A DNA stretch of 64,000 bases, taken from the NCBI RefSeq assembly GCF_017873555.1, contig NZ_JAGGKE010000002.1, forward strand, positions 186,001-250,000, read 5' to 3'. This DNA comes from Halorubrum trapanicum (GTDB taxonomy: Archaea > Halobacteriota > Halobacteria > Halobacteriales > Haloferacaceae). The notes under the pieces are model-generated. The model worked only from the letters and a program-made list of their open reading frames with translations. It searched no databases and was not told where the DNA came from. The position numbers and the translations under genes are program-made. Below are positions 41,009 to 48,327 of the stretch, piece by piece (within the stretch, counting starts at the first letter, position 1; each line of letters opens with the position of its first letter).

Positions 41009-42523
41009 TCACATGAAGTCGTTCAGTCCGGCCTGATCGTCGCCCGCGCCGTCGGCGTCTCCGTCGCCCGCGCCGTCGGAGGATCCCTCGTCTACCGAGT
41101 CGTCGCGATCGGTTCCCGCGGCGTTCGTTTCGGCGCCGTCGAGGGGGGAATCGTCGCCGTCGGAAGCCGCGTCCTCCCCGTCGTCCGCGCGCCCCGCCGC
41201 GTCGAGCGCGAAGGCGCCGTCGGCGTGTTCCTCGATCAGTTCCTCGCGGCGGGCCTGCGCGTCCTCGACTATCGACGCAACCTTGTTCGTCGACTCGCCC
41301 GAGCCGGTGACGAAGGCGACCCCTTCCTCGTCGAGGTCGTAGGCCGCCGCCATCGCGACGGTCAGCTCGCGGGGCTTACAGTGGTGGGTGACGGACTCGA
41401 GGAACGGCAACACCTCGCGTCTGGCGGTCGCGACGCTACAGCCGCTCGCGGCCGCGATCTTGCCGACGATCTCGTCCGCGGTCGCGTCCGACGACGACCA
41501 GAACTGCGGGCGACCGTACCGCGTCCACCCGCCCTTCTCGCCGTCGCGGGCCGCGGCCACGCCCGCGGCCGCGTTGTCGGTCGCGTACCGCCAGTAGGAG
41601 TAGTTCTGCGTGGCGCGCACGCGGCCGAGCCACACGTCCGCGTTGGCGAGGAAGTCGTACGCGCGGACCGCCTCCGCCGGCTCGTACACGTCCAAGAGGT
41701 TGTTCTCGATCCACCGCATCAGGTCGTCGGGCGTCTCGTCGACGGCGTACGCCGACCGGAGCGCCTCCTCGGCGGACTCCTCTTTCAACACGGCGTCGAG
41801 GAACGGGAACAGCCCCAACGCCTTGTCGCGGTCGCCGGTGACCACGTCCTCGACCGTGATCGAGTCGCGCCCCTGCGTGGCGGCCTGGAGGTCGTTGACC
41901 GCGCCCCGCAGGTCGCCGCGGTTCCCCTCCGCGATCCGCTGGAGGGCGTCGGACTCGAACTCGATCCCCTCCTTGCGACAGACGTCCCGGAGGACGGGGA
42001 CGATGGAGCGCGCGGAGACGTCGCGGAACTCGATCTCCTGGGTCGCGTTCCGGAGTCCGCGCGACATGTCGTAGTAGTCGTTGGCGATGAGCACGATGGG
42101 CTGGCCCGACTCCTTGACCAGCTTCGTGATCGCCGACGCCCCGCCCCGGTCGTAGTTGCCGTGGATGTTGTCCGCCTCGTCGACGATGACGAGCTGGCGC
42201 GAGGCGGTGTCGCCGCCGCTCGCGCCGCCGCCCGCGGCGCTCCCGCCGAGGGTGGCGTTGCGCGCGGCCCGCCCCGCGAATCGCTCGATGACGTCGGCGG
42301 TACGCTGGTCGGAGGCGTTGAGTTCGACGGTCTCCCAGTCCATGTCGTTCGCGAGCGCGTGCGCCGCGCTCGTCTTCCCGACGCCCGGGCTGCCGTGGAG
42401 GACGACCGCCTCGCGGTGGTCGTCCCACGAGCGGGCCCACTCCGCGAACGCGTCGCGGGCCTTGTCGTTGCCGCGCACCTCCGAGAGCGTGCTCGGGCGG
42501 TACTTCTCCGTCCAGTCGGCCAT
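41009..42523 (-). CDS. rfcL: Replication factor C large subunit
   Basis: A 504-residue clamp-loader subunit. Walker A is residues 43-51 (HGSPGVGKT) and Walker B is LVIVDEADN (111-119), followed by the RFC collar domain. The C-terminus is a long acidic, low-complexity tail ending in a PCNA-interacting motif, QAGLNDFM, which is the archaeal PIP box. It loads PCNA onto primed DNA together with RfcS encoded elsewhere. The start is the ATG at 42523, and the gene runs opposite to the kinase. Confidence 0.95.
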   Translation of the reverse strand: MADWTEKYRPSTLSEVRGNDKARDAFAEWARSWDDHREAVVLHGSPGVGKTSAAHALANDMDWETVELNASDQRTADVIERFAGRAARNATLGGSAAGGGASGGDTASRQLVIVDEADNIHGNYDRGGASAITKLVKESGQPIVLIANDYYDMSRGLRNATQEIEFRDVSARSIVPVLRDVCRKEGIEFESDALQRIAEGNRGDLRGAVNDLQAATQGRDSITVEDVVTGDRDKALGLFPFLDAVLKEESAEEALRSAYAVDETPDDLMRWIENNLLDVYEPAEAVRAYDFLANADVWLGRVRATQNYSYWRYATDNAAAGVAAARDGEKGGWTRYGRPQFWSSSDATADEIVGKIAAASGCSVATARREVLPFLESVTHHCKPRELTVAMAAAYDLDEEGVAFVTGSGESTNKVASIVEDAQARREELIEEHADGAFALDAAGRADDGEDAASDGDDSPLDGAETNAAGTDRDDSVDEGSSDGAGDGDADGAGDDQAGLNDFM

Positions 42524-42565
42524 TACCGGAGCAAGGAGCGAGCCGCGTTTAGGGGTTGCGGAGCG

Positions 42566-42940
42566 TCAGTCCTCGCTCGGCTCCGCCAGGTCGTATCGCG
42601 GCGCGAAGCCGTCGTACGCACCATCGCTAGAGGCGATAGTATCGCCGTCGGATTCGACGAGGTGGAGCGCGTCGAACGGCGTGAACCCGTGTTCCTCGAC
42701 GTACGTCGCCGCCGCGACGACCGTGTCCGCGTCGCCGCGGACCTCCACGAGACTCGCGGCGTTCGTGACGACCCGCTCCGTGTCGCGGTCCTCGCGGTAG
42801 GCGACCAGGAGGAGTTCGATGAGGGTGAACTGCGACGTCCACAGCTCGCTCCGACGGTCGCGGTACGCCTCCTCGGCCGCCTCACCGAGCCAGTCCTCGT
42901 CTTTGATCAGCGCGAGGAGGAAATCGGTCTCCGCGTACAT
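42566..42940 (-). CDS. PIN-domain toxin (VapC-like)
   Basis: A 124-residue PIN ribonuclease from the ATG at 42940. The acidic active-site residues are D6 (AETDFLLAL), E42 (TLIELLLVAY), D90 (TPFDALHLV) and D106 region (IASSDGAYDG). It should cut RNA (often tRNA) when released from its antitoxin. The ATG directly abuts the antitoxin stop (TGAATG). It differs from the frameshifted toxins elsewhere in the window in being intact. Confidence 0.88.
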   Translation of the reverse strand: MYAETDFLLALIKDEDWLGEAAEEAYRDRRSELWTSQFTLIELLLVAYREDRDTERVVTNAASLVEVRGDADTVVAAATYVEEHGFTPFDALHLVESDGDTIASSDGAYDGFAPRYDLAEPSED

Positions 42941-43171
42941 TCAGCGCCCGGCCTCGTCGAACGCCGCCTCGCGCGCCTCCTCGCGAAGCTCGTCGGCCGT
43001 CTTCTCGACCCCCGCAAACTCGTCTCGGAGGGCGTCGAGCGGGTCTTCCGCGACCGGGATCAGCTTGATCCCGTCGTGGACCTCGACGATGCGATAGCGG
43101 TCGCCGTACCGCTCTCGCAGGTCCTTCGGAAGCGTCATCCGACCTCGGTCGTCGAGCGTCGCCTCGGACAT
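42941..43171 (-). CDS. AbrB/MazE-type antitoxin
   Basis: A 76-residue swapped-hairpin DNA-binding protein from the ATG at 43171 (MSEATLDDRGRMTLPKDLRE). The AbrB N-terminal motif (DDRGRMTLPKDLRERYG) is clear, and the C-terminal helix (DALRDEFAGVEKTADELREE) should bind the PIN toxin. It precedes the toxin directly and is expected to repress the shared promoter. Confidence 0.88.
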   Translation of the reverse strand: MSEATLDDRGRMTLPKDLRERYGDRYRIVEVHDGIKLIPVAEDPLDALRDEFAGVEKTADELREEAREAAFDEAGR

Positions 43172-43493
43172 ACGCGAACGTAGTGTGGGTAGAAATAAGA
43201 ATGTACCCATCGAGAGCATCTGTACCCACGCCCGAGGCGGACGCCCGCCGACCGGAGGCCGCCGGCGTCACGCATATTTCGACGGATCCCCCGAAACGGA
43301 GGGGTGCGCCCCCGAACGCGACGACCCCAGCGGTTCAATTTTCGGCGTTGATATTCGTGCCACTAAGTACATAAGTGCGCTTCTCCTTTTTACAGTCAAC
43401 CAGCAACCGATCGGAACGGAACTGAGGGCCGCTTCAACCATGGCACACGAGGCCCTCGGTGTCCGTTCTTCGGTGAACCGCTGGGTTCAAACA
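43172..43493. other. Intergenic region upstream of pilin gene
   Basis: A 322-bp region with no gene. It serves both the antitoxin (leftward) and the pilin (rightward). Part from 43370 is AT-richer (CTAAGTACATAAGTG, then CTTCTCCTTTTTACAG), which could hold the pilin promoter. A longer pilin frame upstream of 43494 is not conserved. Confidence 0.4.
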
Positions 43494-43919
43494 ATGAAAC
43501 CAACCAACCAATCCAATTCGGACGACCGTGCGGTGAGCCCCGTTATCGGGGTCATCCTGATGGTCGCGATTACAGTCATCCTGGCGGCCGTCATCGGGAC
43601 GTTCGTCCTCGGGCTGGGCGATCAGTTAGGCGACACGGCGCCGCAGGCGACCTTTACGATCGACGACAACAGTTCGCAAACGATCAACATCACCAAGACA
43701 GGCGGCCAGTCGCTCGAAGCGGGCGATCTCGTGCTTTCGGTCGACGGTGAGAGAGTCAATACCTCCTTCCCAGGAGACACCTGGGAAACAGGCGAGCGGA
43801 AGGAAATCGGTAACGGAGATAGTGGTCTCAGCGACTGGGACTCCGGTGAGGCTACAGTTCGAATAATCCACGACCCGAGCGGGAACGCGATCTTCGAGCG
43901 GACGTGGGACTTCAGCTAA
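43494..43919 (+). CDS. Type IV pilin-like protein
   Basis: A 141-residue archaeal pilin precursor from the ATG at 43494. It has a class III signal peptide: a charged leader NSDDRAVSPVIG, cut by the PibD peptidase before AVSPVIG, then a hydrophobic stretch ILMVAITVILAAVIGTFVLGL. The C-terminal part is an exported beta-rich domain (FTIDDNSSQTINITKTGGQS). Such pilins build adhesion pili in haloarchaea. No other pilus gene is close, so it is probably one of many minor pilins. Confidence 0.9.
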   Translation: MKPTNQSNSDDRAVSPVIGVILMVAITVILAAVIGTFVLGLGDQLGDTAPQATFTIDDNSSQTINITKTGGQSLEAGDLVLSVDGERVNTSFPGDTWETGERKEIGNGDSGLSDWDSGEATVRIIHDPSGNAIFERTWDFS

Positions 43920-44086
43920 TCGCGTAGCCCGGTTATCACCTCTGTCGGATCTCTATTTCTGTTGGACATCAGAATCGAAGAGCGTCGGCGTTGAACCGCT
44001 TGGTCGTGTTGGTCGACGCCGAGCTTGTTTAGTAATTCTCAATGGATAAAGAAGGCAAAGAATAATTCAATCAACTCCTTAACAGT

Positions 44087-45493
44087 ATGTTAAGAATGAA
44101 TCAGAACAAGCTACAGGATTGCTCGCCGACTATCACGAAGACATTAGAGAATTTGGAAGAGTTTTATTCAGAGGTTGGTGAGTACAAGATCCGTCACGCA
44201 CCAGCTATTTGGACTCTAGATCGTTTTGATAGTGAGAAGTCGACAATATTCTTGGAAAAATTTGGAGAGGATTTAAGTGTCGATCTTGCTGATTACTTAT
44301 TATTAGAGTACGGTAGGATATTCACGCCGTTATATAGGCTGTTCATTGAAAATCAGAAGCCAGAGAACTGTAGTGACCATATAAAACTAATCCTCCAAAC
44401 TCAGAAACAGAAGCAGGAGTTCTCTGGCGGTTTTGTCAACTATCACCCAAATCTATTCCGATCTCTCGTACACATCGCACCCGATTCAGAAGCGACTCAA
44501 AGAGCTCGGGATTACTTTATCAAAAATTTTCACCCAGAACAAAACCCGGTAAGAGGACTAATAAGCGGGGTCTCCGGGGTTCTTGGACTTATTGAATTAA
44601 ATTATAATAAATATGAAGAAATGACGGGGGAGTGGTTACAAGAAATCGCATCGGAAATTGTGGGGGAAGGTAGAAGCGAAACATTAGATGGCGGAACTAT
44701 TTCAGCGGGTCATTTATTAGAGGCTTCAACCAAACACCGCAGTTATTCTCTTCCACAAGAAGTAATCACTACGATTGAAGAGGATCTTGTTGACTACTGT
44801 GACAGTTTTAACCAACATATAGAAAATTCCGGTTTTGACGAGCTAGCCAGCAACGATTTCTATACCCAAGAGAAGCGCTCACATGGAGCAGTTATGTTGC
44901 CAGCTTTTGCTGTGAATTCGCTAACAGCAATCGGTCATGGATACAATGTCTCCGGGTATGAACGAGAATGGGAGAACCAACTTAAAGAAAAAGAGCAGGA
45001 GCGAACTAGGTCTGAGTTTGTCTCAACGTTGCCTGCAATGGAGATGTGGGAGCGTAAACGTGGAATACAACGGAAGGCAGAATCAATGATTTCTTCTACA
45101 GAGAATGAGCTTCGTATCGCTTCACTACGGATCGATATGCTTCATGAGGACTTGATCGATATCGCTGAATCAGATGAGGAGATTGAGATAAAAATACTCA
45201 CAAACACGGGTTCATCACGTGGCGAGCGACGGAAAATGGCGAACGCGGTGATAAACGAACTGGCTCGTCGAACTGAGGGCAACGTCCATGAACACCAGCT
45301 AGTTCATGCCCGGATTGTTATAGCAGACGATCGAGAATTGCTGGTTTCATCTGCTGATCTTACGAGGGATCAGCTTGCAGACGAATTTAACGGCGGTATT
45401 TACACCAGAGATCCTGATGCGGTCCAGCAAGCTATAGACGCATTCGATGAAATCTGGAATAGCGGGCATAAACTGGACCCAAGTGGTAATTGA
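44087..45493 (+). CDS. AT-rich protein with PLD-like C-terminus, unknown
   Basis: A 468-residue protein with low GC and many Lys/Asn codons, unlike its neighbours, which points to recent transfer. The start is the ATG at 44087 (MLRMNQNKLQDC) or the Met four residues later. The first ~320 residues are helical and not recognised. From about 330 the segment AESMISSTENELRIASLRIDM starts an alpha/beta domain; its core is ILTNTG and the motif HARIVIADDRELLVSSADL (H407 then D414, Ser/Ala/Asp 421-423), which follows HxKx4Dx6GSxN of phospholipase D family proteins, with Arg in place of Lys. It could be a PLD-type nuclease, a TrmB-like sugar domain, or a sensor. It sits alone in a gene-poor AT-rich segment. 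Confidence 0.7.
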   Translation: MLRMNQNKLQDCSPTITKTLENLEEFYSEVGEYKIRHAPAIWTLDRFDSEKSTIFLEKFGEDLSVDLADYLLLEYGRIFTPLYRLFIENQKPENCSDHIKLILQTQKQKQEFSGGFVNYHPNLFRSLVHIAPDSEATQRARDYFIKNFHPEQNPVRGLISGVSGVLGLIELNYNKYEEMTGEWLQEIASEIVGEGRSETLDGGTISAGHLLEASTKHRSYSLPQEVITTIEEDLVDYCDSFNQHIENSGFDELASNDFYTQEKRSHGAVMLPAFAVNSLTAIGHGYNVSGYEREWENQLKEKEQERTRSEFVSTLPAMEMWERKRGIQRKAESMISSTENELRIASLRIDMLHEDLIDIAESDEEIEIKILTNTGSSRGERRKMANAVINELARRTEGNVHEHQLVHARIVIADDRELLVSSADLTRDQLADEFNGGIYTRDPDAVQQAIDAFDEIWNSGHKLDPSGN

Positions 45494-45535
45494 TCACAAG
45501 CTGCTGAAGGATAGCTCAGGGGTGAGTTATTTGAC

Positions 45536-45812
45536 TCACTTACTGACCGCCTCCTCGACGATATCGATTTCCTCGTCGGTCAGTCCGTACAACTCATACA
45601 CGATCTCATCAATCAGCGCATCCGTCTGCTCGGCCTTCGCGTCGAGCTCCTCGGCGCGCTCCTTCGTCTCCAGGTAGTTCTCCAGATCATCGGCCACGTC
45701 GTCGACATCGGGCAGTTCGATCGCCTTCAGCCGGTCGATCAGCGAGTTCGTCTTCGTCGCCGTCTCGCGGAAGTTCGCGAAGCCGCCCGCCTCGTCGACG
45801 GCGACCGGGACC
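45536..45812 (-). pseudogene. C-terminal fragment of a DNA methylase (copy 1)
   Basis: This segment encodes AVDEAGGFANFRETATKTNS, LKAIELPDVDDVADDLENYL and the ending VYELYGLTDEEIDIVEEAVS, with a stop at 45536. I recall this as the end of haloarchaeal Eco57I/PglX-type N6-adenine methylases. The upstream 45813-45850 frame (RTGRRLRRFAGR) is unrelated, so the gene is truncated at the boundary. The same fragment occurs at 46546-46821 with roughly 90% base identity by eye. Confidence 0.65.
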
Positions 45813-45961
45813 CGTCCAGCAAACCGCCTCAATCGGCGTCCCGTGCGCACCGACCCGGCCGGTCCGGTTCCGACTGTGCTGACCTACGTTCCGACCGAGT
45901 CCGGCATTAGCAACGAAAGGAGAACTTCCTTGAAACAAGCCCTCTTCGGACGACGTAAGCG

Positions 45962-46348
45962 ATGGGTAACGGCGACGTCCAGTACTCCGAGTGGGTGGAG
46001 TACCCACATGCTCGCCTGCGGGTCGATATCGACAAGACGGCGGGGGTTCCAACTCGGTTCGTCGTCCAACTGGAACGACGCGTCGACGGATCGTGGCGGC
46101 AGGTCGTTCGGTTCGATCACGAATCCGAGAATCCGATGGGCCACGATATCACCGACGAGGGACTCCACATGGACGTGTATCGCGACGGCGAGAAGGTGCG
46201 GGTGAAAGATGACTTTCCACCCGTAGACTTAACCCACGCGCCGCGCTACTGTATCGCGTATATCGAGCGGCACGCCGGCGTGCTGCTCCGGAGGTTCGAG
46301 AGATGGCACGATCTGAGTCAGGAGCCGAGTGGCGGGACGAGCCCATGA
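45962..46348 (+). CDS. DUF7718-like protein, first of an overlapping pair
   Basis: About 128 residues from the ATG at 45962 (MGNGDVQYSEWVEYPHARLR). It is mostly beta, with a conserved core RFVVQLERRVDGSWRQVVRFDHE and end PPVDLTHAPRYCIAYIERH, an aromatic-rich tail. I recall a haloarchaeal family of this kind, possibly a toxin component, but cannot confirm function. The following gene overlaps it by ATGA, as in toxin-antitoxin pairs. It lies between two copies of a methylase C-terminus. Confidence 0.6.
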   Translation: MGNGDVQYSEWVEYPHARLRVDIDKTAGVPTRFVVQLERRVDGSWRQVVRFDHESENPMGHDITDEGLHMDVYRDGEKVRVKDDFPPVDLTHAPRYCIAYIERHAGVLLRRFERWHDLSQEPSGGTSP

Positions 46349-46512
46349 GTGACGCTGAACTCGATGCGTTCGAGGACGCCGTCGACGACCTTGGTGAACG
46401 CGTCAGCAAGGTCCTCGCGGCCGGAACCGACCAGACTCTCGACGAGATCGAAGCCGAAATCGACGACCTCCAGATGCCCGACCCGCTCGACGATCGCGCC
46501 GTCGACGAGTAG
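46345..46512 (+). CDS. Small acidic partner protein of the overlapping pair
   Basis: A 55-residue protein starting at the ATG at 46345 (MSDAELDAFEDAVDD), with a 4-base ATGA overlap with the stop of the upstream gene. An in-frame ATG at 46303 would add 14 residues. The sequence is an acidic single-helix type (EDAVDDLGERVSKVLAAG). Its position and size suit an antitoxin for the preceding protein, which is inference. Confidence 0.55.
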   Translation: MSDAELDAFEDAVDDLGERVSKVLAAGTDQTLDEIEAEIDDLQMPDPLDDRAVDE

Positions 46513-46545
46513 TCAGATCAGTCGTGACGGCGGCCTCCTCCGACG

Positions 46546-47087
46546 CTACTCCCCGACCGCCTCCTCGACGATCTCGATCTCCTCATCGGTCAGGCCGTAC
46601 AACTCGTAGACGATCTCATCAATCAGCGCGTCCGTCTCCTCGATCTTCGCGTCGAACTCCTCGGCGCGCTCTGTCGTCTTCAGGTAGTTCTCCAAGTCGT
46701 CGGCCACGTCGTCGACGTCGGGTAACTCGATCGCCTTCAGCCGGTCGATCAGCGATTTCGTCTTTGTCGCCGTCTCACGGAAGTTCGCGAAGTCGCCCGC
46801 CTCGTCGACGGCGACCGGCACGAAGTGCTCGATCAGGTCCGCCTCCCGTTCCGTGAGGTCCGTGATCCGGAACGTGGGCAGGTACTCGGACTCCGTGTAG
46901 CCCCACTGGTCCGTCTCGTGTGCGCCTCCATGGGCTTCGTCCGTTCCGGCAGCCCGAGAGCCTCGCTCCGGTCTGCTCTCGCAGTCCTCGTCGTCGGGCT
47001 TGTAGCGAGCGGTGGCCTCTATGAGGACCGTGTTGGCGGACTCGCGATCGACGCGAGCGGTGTTGCGTCGAAACGCCGGGACAGCGA
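46546..47087 (-). pseudogene. C-terminal part of a DNA methylase (copy 2, longer)
   Basis: An open frame without start codon runs from 47169 down to a stop at 46546. From the right it reads NTVLIEATARYKPDDED, a linker, DQWGYTESEYLPTFRITDLT, EREADLIEHFVPVAVDEAGD, then FANFRETATKTKS to the end at VYELYGLTDEEIEIVEEAV. This matches my memory of the last ~180 residues of haloarchaeal type IIG/PglX-like adenine methylases. The AdoMet and NPPY motifs are absent here, so it is a truncated relic. The last 276 bp match copy 1 at 45536-45812. Confidence 0.65.
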
Positions 47088-47153
47088 TTAGAACTGATAT
47101 CGCAGCGCCGACTCGGTCGCCAGCCAGTGCGCGCCGATCAGGTCGGTCTCGAC
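47088..47153 (-). pseudogene. C-terminal relic preceding the methylase relic
   Basis: In another frame, 22 codons between a TAG and a TAA read ETDLIGAHWLATESALRYQF and stop. The composition (WLATESALRYQF) is that of a real protein end, not chance. It sits directly before the methylase fragment in the same direction, as if two genes of one system were both cut here. Parent family unknown. Confidence 0.3.
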
Positions 47154-47175
47154 CTACTCGCGCGTTTTACTCCAT

Positions 47176-47511
47176 TCAGCCCCACTCGTTGAGGTTCACG
47201 ATCGGGGGCAGGTCGTCGGCTCCGGCACCCACTCGATCACCGCCGCGACGCGGTCGGCGATCGCGTAGGTGTCCATCGTGTCGTCGGCGTAGTAGAGTAC
47301 CGGCACGTCGCCTCGCGTCTCCGCGTCGAGAAAATCGGTGTCGTGCGTGAGGACGACGATAGCCGCCCTCGCGAGCGAACGCCGCGATCGACTCGTCGTC
47401 GACGCCTTCGGAAAGCGCCTCGTGGACGTGGTCCGCGGCGACGCCCTTTCCCCGGAGCGCCTCCGCGACCCGCGGACTCGTGTTCTCGTCGACGAGGACC
47501 CGATACGCCAT
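47176..47511 (-). pseudogene. DUF5615 PIN-like toxin with two frameshifts
   Basis: A VapC45-like (Mut7-C/DUF5615) toxin gene starting at the ATG at 47511 (MAYRVLVDENTSPRVAEAL). After EGG at about 47360 the frame must shift to read AIVVLTHDTDFLDAETRGD and MDTYAIADRVAAVIEWVPE, then shift back near 47225 to end PPIVNLNEWG. The two shifts sum to three bases, restoring the frame. In the original frame the middle reads as Arg/His-rich nonsense, removing the central catalytic acids. Either this is inactive or sequencing errors are present. The DUF433 antitoxin ahead is intact. Confidence 0.7.
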
Positions 47512-47515
47512 CCGG

Positions 47516-47812
47516 TTACGCGCTCTCGTCGCCGTTCAGCTCCGACAGCGACACCGCGCCGGCCTCCCGCGCCGCGGTCTCGCGTTCCGACCGTTGACGT
47601 TCGACCGCCGCCATCTCGTCGGGGTGACTGTGGTAGTACTGGAGCGCGCCGTACACGTCCGCGACGTCGAGGTCGAGCTGGTCGGCCACCGCCTCGGCCG
47701 ACTTCCCGGCCTCCTCGACGAGCCCCTGAATCCGCCGGACGGTCACGCGCCGTCCCTCGATATGCGGCTCGTCGTGAACCTCGGCCACGATCCGAACCGA
47801 CGACTGTGCCAT
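47516..47812 (-). CDS. DUF433 antitoxin (VapB45-like)
   Basis: A 98-residue protein from the ATG at 47812 (MAQSSVRIVAEVHDEPHIEG). The DUF433 core is HIEGRRVTVRRIQGLVEEAG then ADQLDLDVADVYGALQYYHSHPDEM. DUF433 proteins bind DNA and neutralise DUF5615 PIN-like toxins (VapBC45-type). Its stop is 4 bp before the toxin ATG, so the two were made as one unit. Confidence 0.8.
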   Translation of the reverse strand: MAQSSVRIVAEVHDEPHIEGRRVTVRRIQGLVEEAGKSAEAVADQLDLDVADVYGALQYYHSHPDEMAAVERQRSERETAAREAGAVSLSELNGDESA

Positions 47813-48210
47813 ACCGGTGTGTATTAGCCGAGAAGACATAAAACATCGCTCCAGCGGTCATCGATCGCTTCTCTCGAACTCGACCGGGTCTGACCGCTGG
47901 CGTGCTTCGCTCGATGCGAGCGACTACGGCGCCGCGGCGGCCCACACACCCGGGAGAGACCATGCGCCTGTCCGATACACGTCCGAATCGGTCCGTTCTA
48001 CGCGTCCGCGAGCGGCTCCGGCCCAGTCGAATTCCGCCCACATGACCGGAGACTCCCCGAAACTATCAGAAAATCTAACATCGAAGTACCGGCACTACGC
48101 GGTCTCGTCGGAACCGCCGATCTGGCGGTTCATAGCGCACCCCCGAATGCGGTTTTCGAACGTTAGAGGGCGTTGAGGCTGCCGATAATGGAAATCTATA
48201 AAGAATCTGA
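47813..48210. other. Gene-poor edge of the defence-like island
   Basis: About 400 bp with no supported gene between the DUF433 promoter and tRNA-Pro. ORFs across it are Arg/Ser-rich without conservation. The last part (48060-48200) is AT-richer with GAAAATCTAACATCG. No tRNA 3' duplication is seen in it. Confidence 0.45.
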
Positions 48211-48281
48211 TGGGACCGCTGAGAGTCGAACTCAGGTCATACGGACCCCATCCGCATAGGATACCACTACCCCACGGTCCC
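48211..48281 (-). tRNA. tRNA-Pro (GGG)
   Basis: A complete 71-base cloverleaf on the minus strand. The acceptor stem is GGGACCG/CGGTCCC, the D-arm GTGGGGTAGTGGTATCC, the anticodon loop ATGGGGT with GGG, and the T-arm CTGAGTTCGACTCTCAG. It marks the right end of the unusual 43.9-48.2 kb region. Confidence 0.95.
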
Positions 48282-48327
48282 TGACTACACGCTGAAAAAC
48301 GACGGTCCGGTAATTAAGGACTTCGCT

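Noticed and set aside
47196-48041. 281-residue frame ending in the middle of the DUF5615 gene
   Set aside because: Only the last part is toxin sequence; the rest is a shadow. It reflects the frameshift, not a real longer gene.
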